A stretch of 44,709 nucleotides of DNA from DSNY01 sp016861185 (GTDB taxonomy: Bacteria; Pseudomonadota; Gammaproteobacteria; Burkholderiales; Burkholderiaceae_F). Shown here in pieces: positions 35,892 to 43,318 of the stretch; position 1 is the stretch's first letter; each line of letters opens with the position of its first letter. The stretch lies in contig SZOR01000021.1 in the NCBI GenBank assembly GCA_030263275.1, forward strand, positions 1 through 44,709. Reading direction: 5' to 3'. The position numbers were made by a program, and so were the translations under genes. The notes beneath the pieces are model-generated. The model was given only the letters and a program-made list of their open reading frames with translations, made no database searches and was not told where the DNA came from.

Positions 35892-35991
35892 GCGGAGGCC
35901 TACCTCGGATCCAGGCAGGGCCGCTAACGCGTAGCGGTCGGCTTCGGGATCATGTTCTGTTCGGCATTCTTCTTACTCATCGGAGGCGTCG

Positions 35992-36495
35992 GTGAAGAAC
36001 GCATCGATCTTTCTTGTCGCATTCCTCGTGTCAGCGCTGCTCGGAGGATGCGCTTCGTACAAGCCGATTCCGGACGGATACGTGGGGCCGGTGGCTTCGA
36101 TCTCGGACAGCGGGCGCCCGGAAGGCCGCGGCAAGGCTCAACTGTTCGCGCTCACAGCGATCGACGGCAACCGGATCACGAACAGTTTTTCGGAGAGCGC
36201 AATGGCGAGCCAGGGCCAAGGTTTCTACCTGACCGTCGTAATCTCGGGCCGCGAAGTACCTGCACGGCCGATGAAGGTCACTCTGAAGGCCAGTCACACG
36301 ACGGCCGCGCCGATTCATGCCATCGCCAGCCAAATCGCCGGGACTTTCTACTCCGTCGAGGGAACGGTCGATTTCTCGCCGAAGCCCAACGGAAGATACA
36401 TCGTCAAGGGCGAGTTAAAGAAAGGTGGCTCGACGGTCCGGATCGAGGACATGGAGACAGGGCAGCCCGCGACCGAGAAGATTGTCGAAAAGTGA
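35992..36495 (+). CDS. Predicted lipoprotein, 167 aa
   Basis: A GTG start at 35992 with a GGAGG upstream gives MKNASIFLVAFLVSALLGGC, a lipoprotein signal with lipobox LGGC. The mature part has beta-rich sequence (FYLTVVISGREVPARPMKVTLKASHTT) and a Lys-rich end. No family is recognised. Its 3' end lies 24 bases from the decayed osmC fragment. Confidence 0.75.
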   Translation: MKNASIFLVAFLVSALLGGCASYKPIPDGYVGPVASISDSGRPEGRGKAQLFALTAIDGNRITNSFSESAMASQGQGFYLTVVISGREVPARPMKVTLKASHTTAAPIHAIASQIAGTFYSVEGTVDFSPKPNGRYIVKGELKKGGSTVRIEDMETGQPATEKIVEK

Positions 36496-36519
36496 ACGAC
36501 GCTTGGCACGCGGAGCGGT

Positions 36520-36664
36520 CTGTCCACCAACGAGCAGATGCATACGCCGGACATCGCACCCAACGCGATCGGTCTCGGTTCGAGCGTCCACGACCGCCAA
36601 CAGCGGATCCTGGCGCTCGCTGCGTACTGCTGCAATAGCATCTACCGCGAGGCCGCCAAGCGCG
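36520..36664 (+). pseudogene. Decayed osmC head fragment
   Basis: The translated stretch STNEQMHTPDIAPNAIG, LALAAYCCNSIYREAAKRG matches the OsmC protein at 42802-43218 (STNEQAHSLHIAPKATG, LALATCYCNDLYREAAKRG). I count roughly three quarters of bases identical by eye. The fragment has neither OsmC's start nor its C-terminal half; it runs straight into the ATP-grasp tail at 36665 with a 13-base GCCAAGCGCGGCG shared with both parents (GCCAAACGCAGCG in the ATP-grasp gene). A 36538-36804 frame reads through both halves but is probably not a gene. Confidence 0.8.
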
Positions 36665-36903
36665 GCGCCGCGCTCGCCCGCGAGTACAAATGGCTCGGCA
36701 GCCATCGCTACGCGGTGATGAACCTGTGCGCCCCCGACGAAGCGCGCTTGCGCGCGCGGTACGAGGCGATCTGCAGGCGATTCGGGTGGCCGGCGCCGTA
36801 TTGATTCCGGCGCACACGCCCGACAGTCCCCGCCTGCGCGCCTTGCCGTGCATCGGCACCCAGTAGACGCTGCCGGGCCTCGGCTCGTAAGCTGACGCAA
36901 CGG
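36665..36903 (+). repeat. Direct repeat copy B, ATP-grasp 3' end
   Basis: Near-identical copy of 32931-33167, including the stop codon of the ATP-grasp gene and the sequence after it. It lacks the first 420 codons, so it is not a functional gene. Differences include A to G and G to A in the first 30 bases and small changes after the stop. The 317 bases from 36805 to the next gene contain no supported gene; the first 100 belong to this repeat. Confidence 0.93.
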
Positions 36904-37049
36904 CCCTCACTCGGATCGCGGCATGAAGTCAGCGCCGGCGCCAGTTCTTCGGTGCCGGGTTTCGCGGTTTCTGTTCGTATCCGGGAAAACCCAAATGGCC
37001 GGGCGGAAAGCGAGACGCGGCGCGGTTTTCCGCGGCTCGAGCGAACCAG

Positions 37050-37108
37050 GTTAGCCGTCACCGGGGCAGGTTATCCGGTGCGGCGGTGAAGGTGAAATTA
37101 CGTTAGCC
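37050..37108 (+). other. Cluster of GTTAGCC-like sites, possible attI remnant
   Basis: GTTAGCC (37050-37056), GTTATCC (37070-37076) and GTTAGCC (37102-37108) lie in direct orientation just ahead of the first cassette gene. This is the kind of layout found in integron attI sites, which have several integrase-binding GTT motifs before the cassette. No integrase gene lies beside it, so it could instead be an attC core whose partner is lost. Confidence 0.4.
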
Positions 37109-37121
37109 GAGAGGAGGCAAG

Positions 37122-37934
37122 GTGCAGCAGTTTCTCGAGAACAACTGGCTTTCGATCCTCTCCCTTGTCATCGGTATTGCAGTTGCCTACGTGTTCTACC
37201 GGTTGCAGAAGAAGGATGCTGCATCGGCGTCTGCGGAGCGTCTAAAACATGCCACGTCCGAACTTCTTGACGTTGTCGAGAGCTACATCATCAACAAGCA
37301 GAGAATATCTGAGCTCGTTATCGAGAACTTGATTCACGCCTCAGAGCGAGACCATCGAGTCGTGCTTAGACCTACTTGCACGGCGACCACGCTGCTCCAG
37401 GACGTCGCGTTGAGGCTACAAAGAAGTCGGCACCTCGATATCCCTCAGAAATCGGAATACTCCGAGAAGATCGAACAGCTGATTGGTCAAATCCGCGAGA
37501 ACCAAGTGCCCAAGGCGCCGCCGGACTTCGGCAAAGCCATCGGCTCCAAGATCGCTGAACTGGAAGCCCTCATCCCTGAGGGCAACCGAGCGGAAGCTCG
37601 CAAGATTCTCACGGTCATGGCTGCCATTGCAGAGAAGCAGCAGGACCTGTCTACGCGCACCGAAGAGGTCCGGGAGCGGCTCATGGCAGTCACTACGGCG
37701 CTTGCTGGAGTTGCAGCTGCGTTGGCAACATCGCTGATCGGGAGCCGTGTTCTCGAGTCCATGAGCAGTTCTCCGGTGACGACGGCGTTCGGAAAGATCT
37801 TTCCGCTCCTAGGGGTACTTCTCGGCGCCGTTCTCGCAATGCAAGTGCTGGTCACCGTACTGCGCATCAAGAGGAGAGCTCGCACGAGAGAACTACGAGA
37901 GAGCGAAGATGTCCGATCAAATTCTTCGCAGTAA
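37122..37934 (+). CDS. Cassette gene 1: membrane-anchored coiled-coil protein
   Basis: A 270-residue protein from GTG 37122, with GAGAGGAGG before it. N-terminal membrane helix (about 8-26, WLSILSLVIGIAVAYVFY), a long helical, Lys/Glu-rich middle likely to form a coiled coil (about 40-190), then two hydrophobic helices near the C-terminus (about 193-213, 225-246) and a basic tail. No enzyme motif is recognised. It is followed by an attC-like site at 37959-38039. Confidence 0.75.
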   Translation: MQQFLENNWLSILSLVIGIAVAYVFYRLQKKDAASASAERLKHATSELLDVVESYIINKQRISELVIENLIHASERDHRVVLRPTCTATTLLQDVALRLQRSRHLDIPQKSEYSEKIEQLIGQIRENQVPKAPPDFGKAIGSKIAELEALIPEGNRAEARKILTVMAAIAEKQQDLSTRTEEVRERLMAVTTALAGVAAALATSLIGSRVLESMSSSPVTTAFGKIFPLLGVLLGAVLAMQVLVTVLRIKRRARTRELRESEDVRSNSSQ

Positions 37935-37958
37935 AGTCGTGGTTGGGAGCCAACGCGC

Positions 37959-38039
37959 GGCTAACAGGTCAATCGACTCGGACGTGCTATCGGCGGCCTG
38001 TCGCCCGCCTACTGCCCGCCGGTCATTTCTACGTTAGGC
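37959..38039 (+). other. attC-like recombination site after cassette 1
   Basis: Inverse core GGCTAAC (37959-37965) and core GTTAGGC (38033-38039) bracket 81 bases. Inside, AGGTCAATCGA on the left and CGGTCATTTCTAC on the right form part of an imperfect palindrome. This matches the layout RYYYAAC...GTTRRRY of attC sites (59-base elements) of chromosomal integrons. Confidence 0.7.
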
Positions 38040-38070
38040 GGCACACAGCAACCACCAGCTCACATCTCAA

Positions 38071-38715
38071 GTGAAAGTGACCGCCGCTCCAATACATCGC
38101 ATCGTTACTAGACACGGGCGCGTCTACGACGTGTTCTGGAACTCTGGCACCGGCCAAGTGACAATGGTTGGCCTTCCCTGGTCTCTCACTGACGCGAATG
38201 AAACCGTAGAGGTGGGTCTAGCAAGCTCTGAGCAGGATGCCCTGCAAGCGTGCGAGGCAGCTGCTTACAGTCGGCTGTCTTCTTACAGCAAGTACGTTGG
38301 CGGAGCGACGCTAGGCAAGCTCGAAGTCATCTCCGCTCACCTCCTCGTCGAACACATTCTTTTGCGCTGCCTTCGGAAGGTCATTCCAAATCCCGCCCCC
38401 CTCCTGGATGCACGCACGCCGTCATTCTCACTTCTTGTCAGCCTCGGTGAGGCCCACAGAGTGCTGTCTGCTGATCTGGCAGGAGTCTTGCGTCTTCTAA
38501 ATACTCTCCGCAACAAGTGCGCGCACAGGCTCGTTTTTGATCCCTCTGAGGAAGATTCCTTGCAGATACTCGCAGCTCTGCAGCGGATCGTCCTTCCGGA
38601 CTCTGACCTCCTACAAAAGCACAGCGAGCCCTTGCCACTTCTCTGCGAAGTTCTTGAGCAACGAGCCAATGAACTGGGGGCATCGGATGCCATGACCGGT
38701 CGGGGAGATAGGTAA
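38071..38715 (+). CDS. Cassette gene 2: HEPN-like protein, 3' end cut by IS
   Basis: A 214-residue frame from GTG 38071. The centre is helical (LEVISAHLLVEHILLRCLRKVI) and ends in LLNTLRNKCAHRLVF; RNKCAH fits the RX4H motif of HEPN domains, many of which are RNases in toxin or defence systems. The last residues (GDR) and the stop are supplied by the IS481 element end at 38708, so the original C-terminus is lost. The native stop was perhaps the TAA in ACCTAAC at 40154-40160, which starts the attC of this cassette. Confidence 0.65.
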   Translation: MKVTAAPIHRIVTRHGRVYDVFWNSGTGQVTMVGLPWSLTDANETVEVGLASSEQDALQACEAAAYSRLSSYSKYVGGATLGKLEVISAHLLVEHILLRCLRKVIPNPAPLLDARTPSFSLLVSLGEAHRVLSADLAGVLRLLNTLRNKCAHRLVFDPSEEDSLQILAALQRIVLPDSDLLQKHSEPLPLLCEVLEQRANELGASDAMTGRGDR

Positions 38716-40123
38716 CAGAAGAGTCCGGAGACATGGGTGACACGGGAAGTCTCCAGGTTTGTTGCTGCAACGGCATAGGAGCGCGTCGACTTGTCCACGG
38801 GCGCGCGCGCCGTGCCCTCGCAAGCACAGGAGCGCGCGCGCCGGTGGGCAAGTCGGGGGTCATGCTACGCGCGTTCAGCCGTGGCGTTTCAATCGGCCGA
38901 ACGCGTCTTCGATGCGCATGTGCCGCTCCAGCAGCCGTCCCAGTTTGAGCGGCCCGAAGTACACGTTCCACACTCCGTCGTCGATTTCCTCCAAGCCGAC
39001 GTATTCGCCCACGCACGTGGTCGAGACGTTGACCCAGTGCTTGTTCCAGCGGATGCCGCCGTTGGCGCTGACGTAGCGCACCTCGAAGCGATCCGGATAG
39101 TGCAGCGGCGGCAGCTTGTCGGGCATCGGTCGCGGCGACGGCGCATAGCAGGCCGCCGGGGTTTGCATGTCCAGCGCCTCGTGCGGTCGCTCGTCGTTGA
39201 ATTCCAGCCGGAAACGATTGAACTTGTGCTGTTGCGCGCGGCAGCTGCCGGCGGGCGGGCGGGTCGTTTCGGCTTTCAGCGTGCGATGCATGCGCTCGTG
39301 GCGGCCGTTTTGCTGCGGTTTGCCGGGCTCGATGAACTCCGGCAGGATACCCGGGCGCACCCACCAGGCCGACAGCCGCGACAGCCGCGCCAGGGTGTTG
39401 GTCGCAAACGGCACCCCATTGTCGGTACGGATGCGCAGCGGCAGTCCGTACTGCTTGAACAGGCGAGTGAACACCGGCTTGGCCTCGTGCACGGCGGTCG
39501 AGGTCAGCGCCTGGCAGCCGAGCAGAAAGCGGCTGCAGTTGTCGGTCACCGTCAGCGGATAGCAGTAGCGGCCGTCGCCGGTCTTGAACTGCCCCTTGTA
39601 GTCGGCGCTCCACACCACGTTGGGCACCAGCAGCGCCGTGGTGGGCGCCCCGGGATGGCCGATCGCGCGGCGCCGGCGCTGCTTGGGCACCAGGCCATTG
39701 CGGCTCAGGATGTCGCACACGGTCGAGCGGCCCGGCAGGTCCCAGTGCGGATGGCGGCGCTCGAGCACCGACAGCAGCTTTTTCGCGCCCCAGCTCGGGT
39801 GATGCGTGCGCAGCTCAATGAACGCCGCCGTCACATGCGCGGGCGTCGCGTTCGGGCTGGCATGCGGCCGGCGCGATCGCTCCTGCAGACCGGCTGGACC
39901 CTGCTGCAGATACCGGTCGATCCACTTGTAGCCGGTCTTGCGGCTGACGCAGTACAGTTCGCACAGCTCGCTGATCGACAGGCTGTGCCGCAGGAAGTCG
40001 GCAACGAATTGCGTTCTCTGGTCCATAGGCGATGTCTGATTCCACGGCATGGCGCACCTCCCGCTCGTGCTGCCATCGTTGACCAAACTGTTACCTATGT
40101 CCCCGGACTACTTTGTTACCTAT
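38708..40123 (-). mobile_element. IS481-family insertion sequence
   Basis: One transposase on the minus strand, bounded by imperfect inverted ends: ATAGGTAACA...GTCCGGAGACATGGGTGACA on the left, and the reverse complement of the right end ATAGGTAACA...GTCCGGGGACATAGGTAACA. A second inner copy of the TAGGTAACA motif lies on each side. It splits the HEPN cassette from its attC site. I could not settle a target-site duplication. The exact outer ends are uncertain by a few bases. Confidence 0.8.
38875..40050 (-). CDS. IS481 family transposase
   Basis: A 391-residue DDE transposase. ATG 40050 (MPWNQTSPMDQR) is chosen as the family start. The N-terminal HTH (VADFLRHSLSISELCELYCVSRKTGYKWIDRY) and a second HTH-like segment precede the rve catalytic core: VWSADYKGQF (Asp 1), LPLRIRTDNGVPFA (Asp 2) and QQNGRHERMHRTLK (Glu). 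A C-terminal integrase-like extension (FEVRYVSANGGIRW) completes it. Length is slightly above the family norm of about 300-390; no frameshift is seen, so it may be active. Confidence 0.93.
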   Translation of the reverse strand: MPWNQTSPMDQRTQFVADFLRHSLSISELCELYCVSRKTGYKWIDRYLQQGPAGLQERSRRPHASPNATPAHVTAAFIELRTHHPSWGAKKLLSVLERRHPHWDLPGRSTVCDILSRNGLVPKQRRRRAIGHPGAPTTALLVPNVVWSADYKGQFKTGDGRYCYPLTVTDNCSRFLLGCQALTSTAVHEAKPVFTRLFKQYGLPLRIRTDNGVPFATNTLARLSRLSAWWVRPGILPEFIEPGKPQQNGRHERMHRTLKAETTRPPAGSCRAQQHKFNRFRLEFNDERPHEALDMQTPAACYAPSPRPMPDKLPPLHYPDRFEVRYVSANGGIRWNKHWVNVSTTCVGEYVGLEEIDDGVWNVYFGPLKLGRLLERHMRIEDAFGRLKRHG

Positions 40124-40153
40124 GTCGCAGGACCGTACCACGGTCGGCATGAC

Positions 40154-40243
40154 ACCTAACACGGCGTTGGTGCGGACGCGCCGCGAGACGGCGCGCCTAT
40201 TCAAGCGTTGTGCTGCGGCGTGCCGTACAACTCCACGTTAGCC
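40154..40243 (+). other. attC-like recombination site after cassette 2
   Basis: Inverse core ACCTAAC (40154-40160) and core GTTAGCC (40237-40243) span 90 bases. Inner palindromic parts include GCGCCGCGAGACGGCGCGC. The HEPN-like gene before it is separated by the IS. The next cassette gene starts 11 bases after the core. Confidence 0.75.
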
Positions 40244-40253
40244 CTCAGAAGCT

Positions 40254-40874
40254 ATGCGGATCGTTTCCACCGAAGACGTCGCCGCCCTGCCGCTTTCCGA
40301 GCTTCAAGTCGACCTGCAAAGCGAGTTTGATCTATCGCCGCAGGAAAGCCGCTTCTTCGCGAGGTCGCTCGACGCGCCGTCTTGGGTTCGTCTCATCGCT
40401 GAGCTTTCGTGGTGGCAGCAGGCCCTCGCCGCGGCCGCTGCGCTCTATGTGGCCGAGTTGGTAAAAGAGGCGGCCAAAGACACGTGGAACTCACGCGCCA
40501 AGCTCATTGCCGCCGCTATGGCAGCAGGTGGTGCCGTCAAGCGTTTGGCCGCACGGCTGCAATCGTTCAAGGCAAAGCTCTCCCCTCGTACTCAAGTCAT
40601 TTTGGGTTTGCCCGAACCCGATGAGTACTTCGGCGTCCACTTGGAGCTCCCGTTCGATGATGCTGCCACCACCGAACTCGCAGTGGCCCTCTTTGTTTAC
40701 TATCAACCAGCCGTCTCCAGGCTGATCGCCGAGCACCAGGCAGCAGGCATTCGCGCGTCGACAGGCTACTTCCTGGAAATTCAGCCGAACGCCAGCTTGC
40801 GCGTGTGGTGGTTCGATTCCAAATCTCTGCAGCGAGAAGAGGCCTTCATTGCGCTCACTACCACTGAGGGCTAA
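40254..40874 (+). CDS. Cassette gene 3: orphan protein, 206 aa
   Basis: A 206-residue protein from ATG 40254. A possible membrane-proximal helix is WWQQALAAAAALYVAELVKEA (about 52-72), followed by helical Ala/Lys-rich sequence and a beta-rich end (GVHLELPFDD, FLEIQPNASLRVWWFDSK). No family is recognised. Its stop TAA overlaps the inverse core GGCTAAC of the following attC, as is common for cassettes. Confidence 0.7.
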   Translation: MRIVSTEDVAALPLSELQVDLQSEFDLSPQESRFFARSLDAPSWVRLIAELSWWQQALAAAAALYVAELVKEAAKDTWNSRAKLIAAAMAAGGAVKRLAARLQSFKAKLSPRTQVILGLPEPDEYFGVHLELPFDDAATTELAVALFVYYQPAVSRLIAEHQAAGIRASTGYFLEIQPNASLRVWWFDSKSLQREEAFIALTTTEG

Positions 40875-41040
40875 CCCCCTCCCGCTTGGGATTGATGACG
40901 ACGAGTCTCAATCGTGGCACTTTGATGCCGCGCGACTTCTTGGTCGCTTCGGGATTGGGAAACCGCTCGTATTCGTTGCACCCGAGGTGCGCCAACGGGT
41001 TTCGCCGTCTGTCGCTTGCGGGTGAACTCCAACGTTAGCC
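40869..41040 (+). other. attC-like site, long form, after cassette 3
   Basis: GGCTAAC (40869-40875) overlaps the stop of cassette 3; GTTAGCC (41034-41040) lies 10 bases before the next start. The 172-base span is long for an attC site, so the middle may hold inserted sequence; the two ends fit well (reverse complements over 7 bases). Nothing else is seen in the gap. Confidence 0.6.
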
Positions 41041-41050
41041 GTACATACCA

Positions 41051-41665
41051 ATGATTGAAGCTCTTGCTTGGCCAGCCGTTGGCCTCATTCTTGGCCTGGT
41101 AGCTCTGTTTTCGTTTCGAGGCCCGTTAGTACGAAAGATTGACCGAATCACTCGCGCAGGGAAGGATGGCGTTTCTTTTGAGAGACCGCAGGATCCTGAG
41201 CCCCCCAAGAGTGAAGAGATTTCTTTCGAAGAACTGATGAGGCAGCCGATATCCGCGACAGTGCTTGAGCGAGAGAAGCTAATAGCCGGACGAATCGCGG
41301 CTCTGCACCTAAAGACCGATGCCGAGTGCATAGCGCTGCTGAAGCGAGCCGTCGCCTCTGTGAACATTGATCTCGAGTACACGCGCATCGCTCACATCAT
41401 CTTTGGCTCCCAGCTCAACTTCTTGGTTCAACTTGCGGGTACGCGTAGCGGGCTGCCAAAGACAAGCGCTCAAGCAGCCTACTCAAGCGCTGCAACGCAG
41501 TTTCCGGAGCTCTATCGAGAGAGGTCTTTCGAAGACTGGCTCGGTTATCTGCTCGCGTCAGGCCTGGTCAAAGTCGAAGGGGAGCAGATTGATATCACTC
41601 AATACGGCTCAGACTTCCTGAAGTACCTGGTAGACGCACGGCTCGCCTATGACCGGCACGGCTAA
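41051..41665 (+). CDS. Cassette gene 4: membrane-anchored protein with winged-helix-like end
   Basis: A 204-residue protein from ATG 41051. One N-terminal membrane helix (ALAWPAVGLILGLVALFSF), a charged linker, then a helical soluble domain. The end (FEDWLGYLLASGLVKVEGEQIDITQYGSDFLKYL) resembles a winged-helix module. Such a sensor-like C-terminus on a short anchor suggests a cytoplasmic effector or adaptor; this is inference only. Its stop TAA overlaps the inverse core of the next attC. Confidence 0.7.
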   Translation: MIEALAWPAVGLILGLVALFSFRGPLVRKIDRITRAGKDGVSFERPQDPEPPKSEEISFEELMRQPISATVLEREKLIAGRIAALHLKTDAECIALLKRAVASVNIDLEYTRIAHIIFGSQLNFLVQLAGTRSGLPKTSAQAAYSSAATQFPELYRERSFEDWLGYLLASGLVKVEGEQIDITQYGSDFLKYLVDARLAYDRHG

Positions 41666-41729
41666 CCCTCCCATCGAGAGAACGCTGTCCTGGCAGGCCG
41701 GCCAGCGCCTTTCATGTCTAACGCTAGGC
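41660..41729 (+). other. attC-like site after cassette 4, betaproteobacterial type
   Basis: GGCTAACCCTCCCATCGAGA at the left and GTCTAACGCTAGGC at the right bracket a tight inner palindrome (CTGGCAGGCC/GGCCAGCGCC). The GGCTAACCC..CCATCGAG start is typical of attC sites from betaproteobacterial integrons. The core is GCTAGGC rather than GTTAGGC, one base off consensus. Total span is 70 bases. Confidence 0.8.
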
Positions 41730-41835
41730 CCAATGAAGTGCCTTCCTTGTCTGCTGAGACGACATCAATTCCGCGGACTGGTCGACGCCGCACCGCAATG
41801 GGTAGTGCCCGTCCCGATCTACGAGGATTAGAAAC
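41730..41835 (+). other. Short gene remnant between last attC and SnoaL-like gene
   Basis: A 32-codon frame from ATG 41733 (MKCLPCLLRRHQFRG) to TAG 41831 is too short to support. It may be the remains of a cassette. The 106 bases hold no other feature; the SnoaL-like GTG start follows 4 bases after the TAG. Confidence 0.3.
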
Positions 41836-42270
41836 GTGACATCCAGACTGTCCCCCAATGCTCAACTTGTTTCCTTGATCTTCGAGGAGATCGCCAAGGG
41901 GAATGGGGTTCCGTTCTGGGAGGCCTGCCATGACGACGTAGTCTGGCGCACGATCGGCGAGGGCTCCTGGAGCGGTGAGTTCGCGGGGAAACAAACGATC
42001 ATCGACGAGATATTTCGTCCCCTGAACCGGGTGCTTGTCGAGCGCGCCACGATTCCAACTCGGGTGATCGACGGCGGCGATATCGTTGTCGTCCAAGCCA
42101 AGGGCAAGAACCTGACGCGCGATGGAGAGCGCTATGACAATGACTATGTCTTCGTCATTCACTTCAGAGACGGGAAGATCGCCAAGTACGAGGAGTACTG
42201 CGATACCGATCTCATTGCGCGTGTCTTGCCTGATCGAACTGCTGCCAAGTCTCTCCCAAGGCCAGGCTGA
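41836..42270 (+). CDS. SnoaL/NTF2-like protein
   Basis: A 144-residue protein from GTG 41836. It has the cone-fold features of NTF2/SnoaL proteins: FEEIAKGNGVPFWEACHDDVVWRTIGEG, FAGKQTIIDEI and the core strands VVQAKGKNLTRDGERYDNDYVFVIHFRDGKIAKYEEY. Its substrate is unknown. No attC-like site lies downstream, so it is probably just outside the cassette array. The Asp/Glu pocket could support catalysis or simple ligand binding. Confidence 0.85.
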   Translation: MTSRLSPNAQLVSLIFEEIAKGNGVPFWEACHDDVVWRTIGEGSWSGEFAGKQTIIDEIFRPLNRVLVERATIPTRVIDGGDIVVVQAKGKNLTRDGERYDNDYVFVIHFRDGKIAKYEEYCDTDLIARVLPDRTAAKSLPRPG

Positions 42271-42305
42271 GGGTGCGGAGGTGCTGGCCATCTGAAGGAG
42301 TCTCC

Positions 42306-42686
42306 ATGCCGCTCGTCACGATCACGGTACAGAAGCCCAAGCCCGCGCACTTCACGTCGGCCGTGCTGGACTGCGTGCACGACTCGCTCGTCAAGGTCGG
42401 CGTGCCGGCAGCCGACAAGTTCCAGCGCGTCCTGCAACTGGAACCCGAAGCCTTCCGTTTCGACCCTCAGTACCCCGACGTTGAAGGTTCCCGAGACGGG
42501 GATTTCGTCCTCATCGAGGTGCTCTGGTCCGTTGGCCGAAGCGTCAAGGTCAAGAAGCAGTTCCTGGCCGCACTGATGCAGGGACTCGCCGGCAAGGGCT
42601 TCAACCCGGAAAACGTCATGGTCGTCTTCAAGGAGACGAATTGGGAGAACTGGTCGTTCGCCGGTGGTCGCCAGATCCACACGTGA
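42306..42686 (+). CDS. Tautomerase-like protein
   Basis: A 126-residue protein from ATG 42306, with AAGGAG before it. MPLVTITVQKPK gives the mature N-terminal Pro used as catalytic base in the 4-oxalocrotonate tautomerase superfamily; the length and the terminal KETNWENWSFAGG stretch fit the longer tautomerase family. The substrate is unknown. GC content and codon use return to the chromosomal pattern here. Confidence 0.88.
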   Translation: MPLVTITVQKPKPAHFTSAVLDCVHDSLVKVGVPAADKFQRVLQLEPEAFRFDPQYPDVEGSRDGDFVLIEVLWSVGRSVKVKKQFLAALMQGLAGKGFNPENVMVVFKETNWENWSFAGGRQIHT

Positions 42687-42801
42687 AGCCGGGCACGGCG
42701 GAGACGTCCAGCTTCTCGCAAATGGGCTCCCTCCCAAAGCGAGCGGACCAATCTCGCTCCAGCGCCGGAGTGGCGGCGCAGGTCGACACGGGAAGATTGC
42801 G

Positions 42802-43218
42802 ATGAGAATCAGCGCGCAGATCGAAAGCAGCCGCGGTGAACACCACGTCACGCTGTCGACCAACGAGCAGGCACACTCGCTGCACATCGCGCCGAAGGCG
42901 ACGGGTTTCGGTTCGAGCGCCAACGGCGGCGAGCTGCTGTTCCTGGCGCTCGCGACCTGCTACTGCAACGACCTCTATCGCGAAGCGGCCAAGCGCGGCG
43001 TCGGCGTCGAGCGGGTCGAGGTGCGCGTCAGCGGCGAGTTCGGCGCCGAAGGCGAGCCGGGGCGCAACGTGACCTACGAGGCGAAGGTATGGGCGCGCGC
43101 GCCGGAGGCGGCGATCGTCGAGCTGATGCAGCACACGGACCGCGTGGCGGAAGTGCAGAACACGCTGCGCGCGGGCACGCCGGTGACGCTGGCGCGGGCC
43201 GAGGCGGTTGCGGTTTAG
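42802..43218 (+). CDS. OsmC family protein
   Basis: A 138-residue OsmC-family protein from ATG 42802. Seen: STNEQAHSLHIAPKATGFGSS, then the cysteine region LALATCYCNDLYREAAKRG and the conserved RVEVRVSGEFG strand. OsmC/Ohr proteins reduce organic peroxides via a cysteine pair; here only part of the pattern is clear, so activity is not certain. A diverged fragment of the same gene family lies at 36520-36664, and the intact copy marks the right border of the island. Confidence 0.9.
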   Translation: MRISAQIESSRGEHHVTLSTNEQAHSLHIAPKATGFGSSANGGELLFLALATCYCNDLYREAAKRGVGVERVEVRVSGEFGAEGEPGRNVTYEAKVWARAPEAAIVELMQHTDRVAEVQNTLRAGTPVTLARAEAVAV

Positions 43219-43240
43219 CGCCGGTTGGCTGGTCGAAGAA

Positions 43241-43271
43241 ATCCCCCCTGCCCCCCTTTGTCAAAGGGGGG
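43241..43271. repeat. CCCCCCTTTGTCAAAGGGGGG hairpin
   Basis: CCCCCCTTTG (43251-43260) and its reverse complement TCAAAGGGGGG form a tight hairpin preceded by ATCCCCCCTGC. It is the same family as 21043-21076 and 29960-30208. It lies between osmC and the DJ-1-like gene, and could end osmC transcription. Confidence 0.8.
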
Positions 43272-43318
43272 TGCTTGTACATGCGGCGGAGCCAGCCGGA
43301 TTGAATGGGAGTCGACTG

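Noticed and set aside
36538..36804. 88-codon frame joining the osmC fragment to the ATP-grasp tail
   Set aside because: It is a recombination joint between two broken genes in register by chance; it has no ribosome site and lacks the functional parts of both.
33100..37120. Search for an integron integrase or phage integrase beside the attI-like sites and direct repeats
   Set aside because: No frame on either strand shows the tyrosine-recombinase R..HxxR..Y pattern, so the direct repeats cannot be shown to be the ends of a self-mobile element.
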